Of a stretch of DNA of 64,000 nucleotides, positions 14,646 through 23,796 are shown piece by piece. Every line of letters starts with the position of its first letter. Position 1 is the stretch's first letter. Source of the stretch: Xanthomarina gelatinilytica. Lineage in GTDB: Bacteria > Bacteroidota > Bacteroidia > Flavobacteriales > Flavobacteriaceae. A program made the position numbers and the translations under genes. Below the pieces are notes generated by a model, which saw only the letters and a list, made by a program, of their open reading frames with translations, ran no database searches and was not told where the DNA came from. The stretch is taken from the NCBI RefSeq assembly GCF_000348685.1, contig NZ_ANLA01000007.1, positions 1 to 64,000 of the forward strand, in the 5' to 3' direction.

Positions 14646-16382
14646 TTATTCATTAATCCTATAAATAGGATATTGCATATATGTTTTTTCAGCATGAATT
14701 GATTGTTGATAGAGCCAGTTTAGTTGCATGTACCAATTTGCAGAAAAATCTTTATCATTTTCTTTTTTCTTTTGAAATTCAGTTCTCAATTGATCATTGT
14801 TGTCCAGCATAACCTTGGCCGTATCTTCAAAAACATAAGGTGAAAATCCTTCTTTTTGTTGTAAAATGGCATCGAAAAAATTCCAGTTAAAAAAAGAGTC
14901 AGGAGCTTGTGGCTCTAAAGTTTCCAGCAAATAGCGTTTAGCAGGTTGGTTGGTAGCAATGTAATAATCTCCTTTTCTAAAAGTGATGTTTTCCACTGAA
15001 GCATTTATGGTTGTATTGTAATGAGGGTAATGACCTTCATAAGCGTTTTTTCTGGTTTCAAATCCAGCAATTTTATAGGATGTTACAGTAAGGGTTGTGT
15101 CTTTTTCAAAACGTTTCATTTGTACCTGATTCAATTTTAATAATTCAACAACGTCATGCCAGCCTTGAGGCACAAGATAAGCTTTGGGAACTGTAACTTG
15201 AATGCTTGGTTTAAAATAATTCTGATATTTGACATCTTTGGTAAATGGCTTGTCTCTATCGTATTTTAAGCGTTGAGATCCTGTAATTTCGCTTGTAATC
15301 ATTTTCCCTTCAAAGCCTTTAAATTTTAGGGTTGAAATCCTTGTAGTGTCAATTTGCCAATCTAAAGGATACGCAGTTCCTTCTTTAAAATTATAAAAGG
15401 AACTTTCTCTCAATAAGGTTATTTTTTCATGGTTTTCTTCAATAATTTCAAGCATGCTAATCATCAATTCATATGTACCTTCTACACGTTGTTTATAAGG
15501 TTTTAGCATATGCGTTTCAACCATCATTCCCAGCACGTTCCATAAAGCCGTATAACCTGTAGAATATCTTGGGTAATCCATAAACTGAGAAAAACCTACC
15601 TCAGGAACTTGATTGAACACATTGACATAAGGTGTGATGTCCCATTCTTTATCAGCAAGTTTTTTTTCCAATAAAGGCATCATTTCCTGATTTAGGTATT
15701 CACCTAAGGTACCACCCAATTTATTGTGCTGCGTGAACAAATGCGTTAAGGTATATTGGTAATCTGCGCCATTGCTAACATGATTGTCTATAAAAACATC
15801 GGGTTGTACCAAATGGAATATTTGGGCGAAACTTTTAGCGTTGTCTGTGTCGCATTTTATAAAATCCCGATTCAAATCGTAGTTTCGTGCATTGCCTCTA
15901 AAACCATATGCTTTAGGTCCATTTTGGTTGGCTCGTGTTCCAGAATTCCTGTTCAAGCTACCACCAATATTGTAAATGGGAATGGTTACCAAAACCGTAT
16001 GTTTTGGCATCTTGATGGTTCCCTGCGCCAAATCCCGAAACAGCATCATGGTAGCATCAATACCATCACTTTCACCTGGATGGATGCCATTATTGATGAG
16101 TAAAATTCGTTTGCTTTTCTTTATTTCTGAAAAATCGAAGTAGGTATCCGTATTGAATACAACCATATGTAATGGCAAACCTGAATCGGTTAAGCCCATT
16201 TCCTGCATGGATATTTCAGGATAAGTAGCACTCAAATTTTTATAAAAACGAATAACCTCTGAATAAGTTCCTGTTTCTTTTCCTTCACTTTTTTCAAAAA
16301 CCGTTAAAAACTCTTTAGGACTTTGGGATGATAAAAAATTGATAGACAAACAAGTAAATACTAAAACAAGGTTTTTTTTCAT
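14646..16382 (-). CDS. Exported M14 family zinc carboxypeptidase
   Basis: A 578-aa secreted protein with a signal peptide (MKKNLVLVFTCLSINFLSS) and an M14 peptidase domain. The zinc ligands are H101 and E104 (GIHPGES) and H201 (FIDNHVSNGA). RNYDLNRDF (166-174) carries the substrate-binding Asn/Arg, and MVETH near residue 290 supplies the catalytic Glu. The C-terminal half (about 330-578) is a non-catalytic extension, usual for large Bacteroidota M14 proteins. It should trim C-terminal residues from peptides in the periplasm. As the first gene of the 9.6-16.4 kb cluster it may feed peptides or amino acids to the cytoplasmic ligases; this link is inference. Confidence 0.88.
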   Translation of the reverse strand: MKKNLVLVFTCLSINFLSSQSPKEFLTVFEKSEGKETGTYSEVIRFYKNLSATYPEISMQEMGLTDSGLPLHMVVFNTDTYFDFSEIKKSKRILLINNGIHPGESDGIDATMMLFRDLAQGTIKMPKHTVLVTIPIYNIGGSLNRNSGTRANQNGPKAYGFRGNARNYDLNRDFIKCDTDNAKSFAQIFHLVQPDVFIDNHVSNGADYQYTLTHLFTQHNKLGGTLGEYLNQEMMPLLEKKLADKEWDITPYVNVFNQVPEVGFSQFMDYPRYSTGYTALWNVLGMMVETHMLKPYKQRVEGTYELMISMLEIIEENHEKITLLRESSFYNFKEGTAYPLDWQIDTTRISTLKFKGFEGKMITSEITGSQRLKYDRDKPFTKDVKYQNYFKPSIQVTVPKAYLVPQGWHDVVELLKLNQVQMKRFEKDTTLTVTSYKIAGFETRKNAYEGHYPHYNTTINASVENITFRKGDYYIATNQPAKRYLLETLEPQAPDSFFNWNFFDAILQQKEGFSPYVFEDTAKVMLDNNDQLRTEFQKKKENDKDFSANWYMQLNWLYQQSIHAEKTYMQYPIYRINE

Positions 16383-16430
16383 ATGGAAAGATTTAAAGTA
16401 TAAAACTAAACAATTTATAATAATATAACC

Positions 16431-16460
16431 TTGTGTTTAACCATATTAAGTCTATTTTTG
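16431..16460 (+). promoter_or_regulatory. Bacteroidota-type promoter for the SulP gene
   Basis: TTG at 16431-16433 and TATTTTTG (matches TAnnTTTG) at 16453-16460 with 19 bases between. The start codon at 16485 leaves a leader of about 20 nt. Confidence 0.6.
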
Positions 16461-16484
16461 CACCTCCAAAAAAAACACTAGAAC

Positions 16485-18107
16485 ATGACTGAGTTTATAA
16501 GAAAACGAACTGCAAATGCCAAAAACGATATCTTATCTGGATTAACTGTTGCATTGGCCTTGGTTCCAGAGGCAGTAGCCTTTGCCTTCGTTGCTGGAGT
16601 AGACCCATTGGTTGGTTTGTATGCTGCTTTTATGATAGGCTTAATTACCTCTATTTTTGGGGGAAGACCAGGAATGATCAGTGGAGCCACGGGAGCTTTG
16701 GCAGTTGTTATGGTAAGCCTGGTTGCCGAAGGAAATGCCTTGGGAGCAGAAGGGGAACAGCTGGGACTGTACTATCTGTTTGCAACAGTTGTTTTAATGG
16801 GAATCATACAGATGTTGGCAGGTGTATTTAAGCTTGGTAAGTTTGTAAGGCTTATTCCTCATCCAGTGATGATGGGTTTTGTAAACGGTTTGGCAATTGT
16901 AATTTTTCTCTCGCAATTGGGCATGTTTATGACCTATGAAGATGGAAAAGAAGTATGGATGCATGGGCCAAAGCTATGGACCATGATAGGACTTGTGGCT
17001 TTAACAATGGGAATCATGTTTGGACTACCTAAAGTAACCAAAAAATTACCAGAAGCCTTAATTGCTATTTTGGTGGTTTCTGCCATAGTGATTTTTGGAA
17101 ATCTGGATGTGGCAACCGTCGGAAGTTTTATTCGTGATGGAGGAGGAGAAGGATTAAAAGGTGGTTTGCCTAGTTTCCAAACTGATATTTTCAATAAAGT
17201 GCCTTTTACATGGGAAACCCTTAAGTTTATTGGGCCTTATGCTTTAATTCTTGCTGCCATAGGATTGATAGAATCTTTAATGACATTAAATTTAATTGAT
17301 GAATTGACCGAAACCAGAGGGAATACCAATAGGGAATGTTTGGCCCAAGGTGGCGCAAACATTGTTACTGGATTGTTTGGTGGTATGGGAGGTTGTGCCA
17401 TGATTGGGCAATCCATAATCAATATAAAAGGAGGTGGAAGAACCAGACTTTCTGGAATTGTGGCTGCTTTGGCTTTGTTGGGCTTTATTTTATTTGCATC
17501 CGGACTTATAGAACAAGTACCCATAGCTGCATTGGTTGGGGTAATGTTTATGGTTGTTATTGGCACCTTCGCTTGGTCTAGTTTTAGGATCATGAACAAG
17601 ATTCCAAAAACAGATTTGTTTGTACTTATTTTAGTGTCTGGTTTAACAGTGGTGTTCGATTTGGCCATAGCTGTAATTGCAGGTGTTATTGTAAGTGCTT
17701 TGGTGTTTTCTTGGGAAAATGCCAAGCGCATTCGTGCCAGAAAACGCTTTAAGGACGATGGAACCAAAGTCTATGAAATTTGGGGGCCTTTGTTCTTTGG
17801 CTCCATTAAAGCTTTTAATGATAAGTTTGATGCCAAAAACGATCCAGATAAAGTTGAAATAGATTTTGTGGAATCTCGAGTTAGCGATCATTCTGCATTG
17901 GAAGCCATTTTTAATATTGTAGCAAAATATGAAGCCGAAGGAAAAACCATTAAGCTCAAGCATTTAAGTGAGGATTGCAAGGCCTTGATGTATAAAGCTT
18001 CACCAAAATTCAGAGAGGTAATTGTAGAAGCCATAGACGACCCAAGATACCATTTGGCAGCAAACCCTGAAGATTTTCCGAAGCCGCTCTCAGATTATAA
18101 ACTTTAG
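16485..18107 (+). CDS. SulP family anion transporter with STAS domain
   Basis: A 540-aa SLC26/SulP-type inner-membrane protein. The N-terminal SulP core has about 12-14 spans, with the signature near ALALVPEAVAFAFVAGVDP and a glycine-rich IFGGRPGMISGATGA segment. The C-terminal STAS domain (about 415-540) includes GPLFFGSIKAF and DFVESRVSDHSALEAI. The family carries sulfate, bicarbonate, or organic acids. Sulfate-assimilation genes are absent here, so the substrate cannot be chosen, and bicarbonate uptake is possible. The ATG at 16485 is preceded by a good promoter and sits divergent from the M14 peptidase gene, about 100 bases away. Confidence 0.93.
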   Translation: MTEFIRKRTANAKNDILSGLTVALALVPEAVAFAFVAGVDPLVGLYAAFMIGLITSIFGGRPGMISGATGALAVVMVSLVAEGNALGAEGEQLGLYYLFATVVLMGIIQMLAGVFKLGKFVRLIPHPVMMGFVNGLAIVIFLSQLGMFMTYEDGKEVWMHGPKLWTMIGLVALTMGIMFGLPKVTKKLPEALIAILVVSAIVIFGNLDVATVGSFIRDGGGEGLKGGLPSFQTDIFNKVPFTWETLKFIGPYALILAAIGLIESLMTLNLIDELTETRGNTNRECLAQGGANIVTGLFGGMGGCAMIGQSIINIKGGGRTRLSGIVAALALLGFILFASGLIEQVPIAALVGVMFMVVIGTFAWSSFRIMNKIPKTDLFVLILVSGLTVVFDLAIAVIAGVIVSALVFSWENAKRIRARKRFKDDGTKVYEIWGPLFFGSIKAFNDKFDAKNDPDKVEIDFVESRVSDHSALEAIFNIVAKYEAEGKTIKLKHLSEDCKALMYKASPKFREVIVEAIDDPRYHLAANPEDFPKPLSDYKL

Positions 18108-18217
18108 TTTTCAGCTGTTGGTTTTAATCTTCAGTTGGCAATTTTTCCAAATTTGAACTGAGGTTTTTTTACATTGGTTTGGATTTAAAGCGTGTCTTTG
18201 AGACGTTGAATGTCATC

Positions 18218-18676
18218 TTATTGCTTCACCTTAACGCTGTCTGGCACTAAAACCGTGTAGTCACCTTTATTCCTTATAACATCGCGAACTATGCTGGAGC
18301 TGATATAAGATGTTTTTGCTGCTGTAAGCAAGAAAACGGTTTCTATTTTTGAAAGCTTTCTGTTGGTATGTGCAATGGCTTTTTCAAATTCAAAATCGGC
18401 TGGATTCCTGAGGCCACGTAGAATGAATTCGGCACCAATTTCCTTACAAAAATCTATGGTCATGCCTTTATAGGTTACCACTTTTACTTTGGGCTCATCT
18501 TTAAAAGCTGCTTCTATAAATTGTTTTCGTTCTTCTAAGGTGAACATGTAGTTTTTGTCGGCATTGATGCCTATGGCCACTACAACTTCATCAAACAAAT
18601 GAACACCTCTGCTAATAATGTCAAAATGGCCTAAGGTTAATGGATCAAAAGATCCAGGAAATAATGCTCGTTTCAT
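18218..18676 (-). CDS. coaD: Phosphopantetheine adenylyltransferase
   Basis: A 152-aa CoaD, which joins ATP and 4'-phosphopantetheine to dephospho-CoA, the fourth step of CoA synthesis from pantothenate. The nucleotidyltransferase motif GSFDPLTLGHFDII (8-21) carries the TxGH-type site; RGLRNPADFEFE and the ISSSIVRD motif near the C-terminus are characteristic. Length is typical. It follows ddl on the same strand after 142 bases, and a TATATTTG -7-like box at 18772-18779 (minus strand) suggests it can be transcribed separately. Confidence 0.96.
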   Translation of the reverse strand: MKRALFPGSFDPLTLGHFDIISRGVHLFDEVVVAIGINADKNYMFTLEERKQFIEAAFKDEPKVKVVTYKGMTIDFCKEIGAEFILRGLRNPADFEFEKAIAHTNRKLSKIETVFLLTAAKTSYISSSIVRDVIRNKGDYTVLVPDSVKVKQ

Positions 18677-18771
18677 AATACTTCTTGCGATTGCAGAAAT
18701 CTTTTTTAATTAATTCTATGTTCAATAGATTCAAAATTCCACTTTATGATTCAGGAAGGGAATCTCTTTAC

Positions 18772-18779
18772 CAAATATA
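18772..18779 (-). promoter_or_regulatory. Possible -7 element for coaD
   Basis: The minus strand reads TATATTTG, a perfect TAnnTTTG match, about 95 bases before the coaD start. No clear TTG -33 element is seen at the right distance, so confidence is low. Confidence 0.35.
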
Positions 18780-18818
18780 CTATTTATTTACTGAAAACAG
18801 CGATGGCCTATTTGTTTC

Positions 18819-19793
18819 CTATTTAAGGGCTTCTTCAATGGCATTCTCAAACAAATCTGTTAAGCTAATTCCTGCAGCAGCAGCTTGTTGAGGTAAAATA
18901 CTGGCTTTGGTCAAACCAGGAACTGTGTTTACTTCCAGTAAATGTGGTTCCCCATCTTTAAAAATATATTCGCTTCTGCTAAAACCGGTCATTTTTAAAA
19001 TATCATAAACCTGCTTGGCTGTTTTGCTTACTTTTTCAGCCATGTCATCACTGATTCTTGCTGGAGTTATTTCTTGCGATTCGCCTAAATACTTGGCTTT
19101 ATAATCAAAGAAATCGTTGTCGCTTACAATTTCCGTTATAGGCAATACAGTGGTTTCACCTTTGTATTTAATAACGCCAACAGAGACTTCTGTGCCATCT
19201 AAAAAAGATTCTATTATAATTTCATCATCTTCTTTAAAAGCCACGTCAATGGCCTGATGCATATCTTCAAGTTTATAAACTTTGGTGATTCCAAAACTGC
19301 TTCCTGCCTTATTGGCTTTAACAAAACACGGTAAACCAACTTTTTTAACTATGGCATTGGCATCTATCTCATCGCCTAGATTCACGTAAAAACTTTCGGC
19401 TGTTTTTATTCCATAAGGCTTTAATACACTTAAACAGTCCCGTTTGTTGAAAGTAAGTGCAGCTTGATACATGTTGCAACTGGTTTGAGGGATGTTCAAT
19501 AGCTTGAAGTAGGCTTGCATAAAGCCATCTTCGCCAGGAGATCCATGAATGGCATTAAACACACAATCGAATGTTATTTTTTTTTGGTTAATGGTAATTG
19601 AGAAATCGTTTTTGTCTACAGGAAATTCTTGGTCTGCATCATCAACATAAACCCATTTGTCTTCAAAAACATGAATTCTAAAAGCTGCATACTTTTCGTT
19701 GTTAAGTGTTTGGTAAACTACGTTTCCACTTTTTAATGAGATTTCATATTCGCTAGAGAAACCTCCCATAATGATGGCAATATTTTTTTTCAT
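18819..19793 (-). CDS. ddl: D-alanine-D-alanine ligase
   Basis: A 324-aa ATP-grasp ligase that makes D-Ala-D-Ala for the peptidoglycan stem peptide. The N-terminal IIMGGFSSEYEISLKSG contains the conserved GG.SSE.E.S pattern, PCFVKANKAGSSFGITKV is the ATP-binding loop, and LLEVNTVPGLTKASILPQQAAAAG is the Mg-binding and substrate region. Length and motifs are normal. It is divergent from the PASTA-protein gene, with about 100 bases between starts. The VanX-like D-Ala-D-Ala dipeptidase at 8936 would degrade its product, in another compartment. Confidence 0.96.
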   Translation of the reverse strand: MKKNIAIIMGGFSSEYEISLKSGNVVYQTLNNEKYAAFRIHVFEDKWVYVDDADQEFPVDKNDFSITINQKKITFDCVFNAIHGSPGEDGFMQAYFKLLNIPQTSCNMYQAALTFNKRDCLSVLKPYGIKTAESFYVNLGDEIDANAIVKKVGLPCFVKANKAGSSFGITKVYKLEDMHQAIDVAFKEDDEIIIESFLDGTEVSVGVIKYKGETTVLPITEIVSDNDFFDYKAKYLGESQEITPARISDDMAEKVSKTAKQVYDILKMTGFSRSEYIFKDGEPHLLEVNTVPGLTKASILPQQAAAAGISLTDLFENAIEEALK

Positions 19794-19871
19794 ATAAACA
19801 AGAAACGATGGAAAAAACCGTTAAGCTAAAATATCACATTAAAAGCAAAAGAAAAAACAGTTCTGTTTTTA

Positions 19872-19879
19872 TATCTTTG
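19872..19879 (+). promoter_or_regulatory. -7 element (TATCTTTG) for the PASTA-rluD pair
   Basis: Perfect TAnnTTTG match 18 bases before the start codon at 19898. A clear TTG at -33 is not seen. Confidence 0.45.
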
Positions 19880-19897
19880 TTGCACAAATAAATTTAA

Positions 19898-20461
19898 ATG
19901 AGCCTCTTAAACTTTCTAAAAAGTAAAACCTTTTTAAAACAACTTATCTTAGCTGTTGTAGCTGTTTTTGTTTTGACTTTTATTATGTTACAATGGTTAA
20001 AAGTAACTACCAATCATGGTGAATTTGAGACCGTTCCAGAATTAAAGGGAAAATCCATAGAAGTGGCAGAATTGGAATTGAATGAAAACAACCTGGTTAT
20101 GGAAATTTTGGATTCTTCCAATTACAACCCAGATTACCCTAAGTTTTCGGTAATAGATCAAGATCCTATTGCTGGCGAAAAAGTAAAAGAGAACAGAAAA
20201 ATTTATCTAACCCTAAACCCTTCTGGCTACAGAAAAGTATTGGTACCAGACTTAAAGGAACGTACGTTTAGGCAGGCTAAACCTACCTTAGAAGCTTTAG
20301 GCTTTGAAATAGGGAAACTTACTTATGTGGATAATATTGCCAAGGATATGGTTTTGGATATGAGCTTTGAAGGTGAAAAAATCAAGCCAGGAGATATGCT
20401 TCCAAAAACCTCTAAAATAGACTTGGTCTTAGGTAATGGTACCAGACCAACTTCAGAATAA
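19898..20461 (+). CDS. Membrane-anchored PASTA domain protein
   Basis: A 187-aa protein with one transmembrane helix (about 14-34) and an exported region with PASTA-type repeats. The first starts around TVPELKGKSIEVAELEL and the second around KVLVPDLKERTFRQA, each with the V-P-D/E-L-x-G/E-x-(T/S) start and ending in a D-x-x-P/G-type turn. PASTA domains bind peptidoglycan or beta-lactams. No kinase or transpeptidase domain is attached, unlike PknB or PBP2x. The rluD start lies one base after its stop, and it is upstream of rluD in many Bacteroidota as I recall, so the two are coupled. Confidence 0.88.
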   Translation: MSLLNFLKSKTFLKQLILAVVAVFVLTFIMLQWLKVTTNHGEFETVPELKGKSIEVAELELNENNLVMEILDSSNYNPDYPKFSVIDQDPIAGEKVKENRKIYLTLNPSGYRKVLVPDLKERTFRQAKPTLEALGFEIGKLTYVDNIAKDMVLDMSFEGEKIKPGDMLPKTSKIDLVLGNGTRPTSE

Positions 20462-20462
20462 C

Positions 20463-21497
20463 ATGACAGATTTTACACCAGAGCAAGACAGTGATGACGA
20501 TTTATACGAACATTACACCTTTACTGCAGAAAAAGGACAGCAACCTCTAAGAATAGATAAATATTTAATGAATTTTATTGAAAATGCCACACGTAATAAA
20601 ATTCAAGCAGCAGCTAAAAATGGAAGCATTTACGTAAATGATGTTCCAGTAAAATCCAATTATAAGGTAAAACCTTTTGATGTAATTCGTGTGCTTTTCG
20701 AGCATCCTCCTTACGAGAATTTATTGACTCCTGAGAACATTTCTTTAAACATTGTTTATGAAGATAACGACTTGCTGGTAGTAAACAAAGAAGCAGGCAT
20801 GGTGGTGCATCCAGGGCATGGCAATTATTCTGGAACTTTAATAAATGCTTTGATTTACCATTTTGATAATCTGCCCAACAATTCCAGTAATCGTCCAGGA
20901 TTGGTGCACAGAATCGATAAAGATACCAGTGGCCTTTTGGTTATTGCCAAAAACGAAGAGACCATGACACATTTGGCCAAACAGTTTTTTGATAAAACCA
21001 GCGAACGGGAATATGTGGCTATTGTTTGGGGAAACATGGAAGAAGATGAAGGCACCATAGAAGGCAATATTGGACGCCACCCAAAAAACAGGTTGCAAAA
21101 CACGGTATTTTATGGCGACGATGAAGACAAAGGCAAACCAGCAGTCACACATTATAAAGTGTTGGAGCGTTTAGGATATGTAACCTTAGTGTCTTGTAAA
21201 CTGGAAACTGGGCGTACACACCAAATACGTGTACACATGAAACATCTTGGACATACTTTGTTTAACGATGAACGTTATGGAGGCGAAAAAATATTAAAAG
21301 GAACCACCTTTACCAAATACAAGCAGTTTGTTGAAAATTGTTTTAAAGTTTTACCAAGACAAGCACTTCACGCAAAAACCCTAGGTTTTACACATCCTAA
21401 AACCGGAAAATTTATGAGGTTTGATTCTGAAATCCCTCAAGATATGCAGCAATGTATCGAAAAATGGAGGCATTATGTGAAGCATCAGGAGATGTAG
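20463..21497 (+). CDS. 23S rRNA pseudouridine synthase, RluD type
   Basis: RluA-family pseudouridine synthase of 344 aa from the ATG at 20463. An upstream in-frame ATG at 20436 lies inside the PASTA gene and is less likely. The N-terminal S4 RNA-binding domain (LRIDKYLMNFIENATRNKI) is followed by the catalytic motif HRIDKDTSGLLVIAK with the nucleophilic Asp, and later by ETGRTHQIRVHMKHLGH. RluD isomerises uridines in helix 69 of 23S rRNA; other RluA homologs have other targets, so the exact sites are not certain. One base separates it from the PASTA gene. Confidence 0.92.
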   Translation: MTDFTPEQDSDDDLYEHYTFTAEKGQQPLRIDKYLMNFIENATRNKIQAAAKNGSIYVNDVPVKSNYKVKPFDVIRVLFEHPPYENLLTPENISLNIVYEDNDLLVVNKEAGMVVHPGHGNYSGTLINALIYHFDNLPNNSSNRPGLVHRIDKDTSGLLVIAKNEETMTHLAKQFFDKTSEREYVAIVWGNMEEDEGTIEGNIGRHPKNRLQNTVFYGDDEDKGKPAVTHYKVLERLGYVTLVSCKLETGRTHQIRVHMKHLGHTLFNDERYGGEKILKGTTFTKYKQFVENCFKVLPRQALHAKTLGFTHPKTGKFMRFDSEIPQDMQQCIEKWRHYVKHQEM

Positions 21498-21596
21498 TAA
21501 GTTTTTATATAATTCAACAATAATTAAACATATAAAAAGTTTAAAATTTTTTAGAAAAGTTGGTTATATATATATTGCAATGATTAAACCTACAAG

Positions 21597-22508
21597 ATGA
21601 TAAAAAACAAATTCTTTTTCTTCGGTATATTAATTTCTTTGATAGCAAATTTCAGTTGTAGTCATGATGATGACTCAGGCGAACAAGTTATTGAACAACC
21701 TGTAGATAACTTTTATATTGAAAGTTATCACGGATTTTATGCGCAATATAACGGCTCTTTATCTACATTTTTTAATTATAGTAATATTATTTCTTTCGAG
21801 TATGATAATTCTAACAGAATTATAAAAAGGAATGGAGATATGTTTCATTTGAGTCCTAATAGTGGAGGTGGAGGTTATTTACACGATTCACTTTATACAG
21901 ATTTAGTTTATATTAATAATAAAGTACATCTTGAAAAAAAAGGAACTCCATCTGTAGAGAATTATATTCCAGAAAATGAAACAATTATTGAATTAGACGC
22001 TTATAATAGAATGATACGAAAGATGAAATACAATGAGTCTGACTATCCTGGAAGAGACACCACAAACTACACGTATAGCAATGGGAAATTAGTATCATAT
22101 ATTAAAACCTCAAATAGAGTATCAACTATTGGAAATTGGTCTGTTCGTTATTTTGAAGAATCAAATCTGTATTATACCAATGATAATTTAGATAGTATTG
22201 TAAGCATTTATTCGAGCAAACAAAGTTCAGTGTCTTATACGATATTTTCAAAGAAAGAAACTCAATATTTCAGTGGTTACGATACTGCTGAAAACCCATT
22301 TAGAAAACTTCAAATGTTTGAGGAAACTTTCAATAGGTCTTTATCTAAAAATAATTTTACTGAATATAGAAAAACTTCCAATAGGTACGATTATCCAAAT
22401 GATAATTATTATGCCACACCAACTTTAGGTCCAACCCAAGAAATTGTTAATCAAACTTGGAATTTAACCTATGATGAAAATGGCGAATGGATTTATGATC
22501 TATTTTAA
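21597..22508 (+). CDS. Lipoprotein of unknown function
   Basis: A 303-aa predicted lipoprotein. The signal peptide MIKNKFFFFGILISLIANF ends in a lipobox FSC with the lipidated Cys followed by SHDDDSGE, a Ser/Asp-rich tether typical of Bacteroidota surface lipoproteins. The rest is rich in Tyr, Asn and Ser, with repeated strand-like segments of YD-type character (NIISFEYDNSNRIIKRNG, TYSNGKLVSYI, LTYDENGEW), similar to the YD/RHS-like beta strands of flavobacterial lipoproteins. I recognise no catalytic motif. It has more AT and more rare flanking space than the neighbouring housekeeping genes. A second lipoprotein-like frame follows immediately. Confidence 0.75.
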   Translation: MIKNKFFFFGILISLIANFSCSHDDDSGEQVIEQPVDNFYIESYHGFYAQYNGSLSTFFNYSNIISFEYDNSNRIIKRNGDMFHLSPNSGGGGYLHDSLYTDLVYINNKVHLEKKGTPSVENYIPENETIIELDAYNRMIRKMKYNESDYPGRDTTNYTYSNGKLVSYIKTSNRVSTIGNWSVRYFEESNLYYTNDNLDSIVSIYSSKQSSVSYTIFSKKETQYFSGYDTAENPFRKLQMFEETFNRSLSKNNFTEYRKTSNRYDYPNDNYYATPTLGPTQEIVNQTWNLTYDENGEWIYDLF

Positions 22509-22519
22509 TTTCTATATGT

Positions 22520-22933
22520 AATAAAACCCAAACCATATCATGCTTCACGCTGCTACAAATTTCATGTAAAAGTGATGATGACAGTATTGTCGATGAATGT
22601 GAAGGTGTTACTTGTTCACCTGATATTTATATCCCTATCATTTTAATAATTGATGGAAACCAGGATCCAGTTCCTTTAGATTCTTATGAGGTCATTGACA
22701 TTGCAACAGGAGATGTTCTAACACCGTCAATTCCACCAGCCATATTTGAACAATATCAGCAATCAGGTAAGGATCCATTGAAAATAGGTAATCTAGAATT
22801 ACACCAAGAAAAAGATCTTTTATTTAAAGGGTTCATTAATGATATGGAAGTTATTAGTAGTAGTTATAAAGTTAGAATGGGTTGTTGTTGTATAGGATTA
22901 GTCTCTGGTGATGTAGATTTGGTGCTTGAATAA
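22520..22933 (+). pseudogene. Lipoprotein-like frame without a usable start codon
   Basis: An open frame of 137 codons ends at TAA 22931-22933. Its N-terminal part reads TISCFTLLQISCKSDDDSIV: a hydrophobic segment, a lipobox-like ISC and a Ser/Asp tether, i.e. the end of a lipoprotein signal peptide. No ATG precedes it in frame; the codon where a start is expected is AAT before AAA ACC CAA, and the first in-frame ATG comes much later (GFINDMEV). The body contains PDIYIPIILIIDGNQ and a Cys-rich MGCCCIG near the end. It may be a decayed gene, a start-site mutation, or use a rare start. It resembles no family I know. Confidence 0.5.
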
Positions 22934-23009
22934 ATTAAGGAAACAACAAAACCATATATTTTTAGCTTCATTATAACATTTTGAATTCGTTATTTTATGG
23001 TTTTATCCG

Positions 23010-23017
23010 TAACTTTG
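23010..23017 (+). promoter_or_regulatory. -7 element (TAACTTTG) for yaaA
   Basis: Perfect TAnnTTTG match 20 bases before the yaaA start at 23038. The nearest TTG upstream (22981-22983) is slightly too far away. Confidence 0.4.
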
Positions 23018-23037
23018 AATAGCAAATTTGAAGACAT

Positions 23038-23796
23038 ATGAAGCTTGTATTATCACCAGCAAAATCACTCGATTTTGAATCTAAATTGCCAACTACAAAA
23101 ACATCTGAAGGACAGTTTCTGTCAGATTCTGAACGCATCAATAAATTACTTAAAAAAAAATCAGCTAAGAGTTTGTCTAAACTCATGAGCATTTCAGACG
23201 ATTTAGCGCAATTAAATTACCAGCGCAATCAAGAGTGGCAATTACCTTTTACAAAAGACAATGCCAGACCAGCCGTTTATGCTTTTAATGGCGATGTGTA
23301 CAGAGGCTTGGATGTGTATACTTTAGATACAAAAAACATTGATAAATTACAGGATACCGTAAGGATCCTTTCTGGCTTATACGGCGTTTTAAAACCTTTG
23401 GATTTGATACAGCCTTACCGATTGGAAATGGGAACCAAGCTTTCCATTGGAAAAAATAAAAACCTCTATGAATTCTGGAAAAAGAAAGTCACCAAAGCCC
23501 TAAATGAGGAATTGGAAGACAACGAACTGTTTCTAAACCTAGCCAGTAACGAATATTTTAAAGCCATTGATTCCAAAACCCTGAAAGTCCCAGTAATAGA
23601 AATCGATTTTAAGGAACTTAAAAATGGCGACTATAAAACCATTGGTATTTTTGCAAAATTGGCAAGAGGTTTAATGGCACGTTATATTATAGATACCAAT
23701 GCCAAAACTTTAGAAGATATTAAAGGTTTTAACCTTGAAAATTACAGATTTCATGAACAACTCTCCAAAGAAAACCGTTTGGTCTTTACAAGATAA
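23038..23796 (+). CDS. yaaA: YaaA family peroxide-stress protein
   Basis: A 252-aa YaaA (DUF328) protein with the family's N-terminal [18 protein letters not shown] and later motifs [15 protein letters not shown] and [23 protein letters not shown]. In E. coli YaaA lowers free iron during peroxide stress, and the fold binds DNA; the Bacteroidota role is assumed to be similar. The length is typical. Its last 44 bases overlap the start of the next, unrelated membrane-protein gene in another frame, suggesting cotranscription. Confidence 0.93.
   Translation: MKLVLSPAKSLDFESKLPTTKTSEGQFLSDSERINKLLKKKSAKSLSKLMSISDDLAQLNYQRNQEWQLPFTKDNARPAVYAFNGDVYRGLDVYTLDTKNIDKLQDTVRILSGLYGVLKPLDLIQPYRLEMGTKLSIGKNKNLYEFWKKKVTKALNEELEDNELFLNLASNEYFKAIDSKTLKVPVIEIDFKELKNGDYKTIGIFAKLARGLMARYIIDTNAKTLEDIKGFNLENYRFHEQLSKENRLVFTR

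Noticed and set aside
17237-17767. A 176-codon minus-strand frame opposite the SulP gene
   Set aside because: Shadow of the SulP membrane region. The real gene has both SulP and STAS features.
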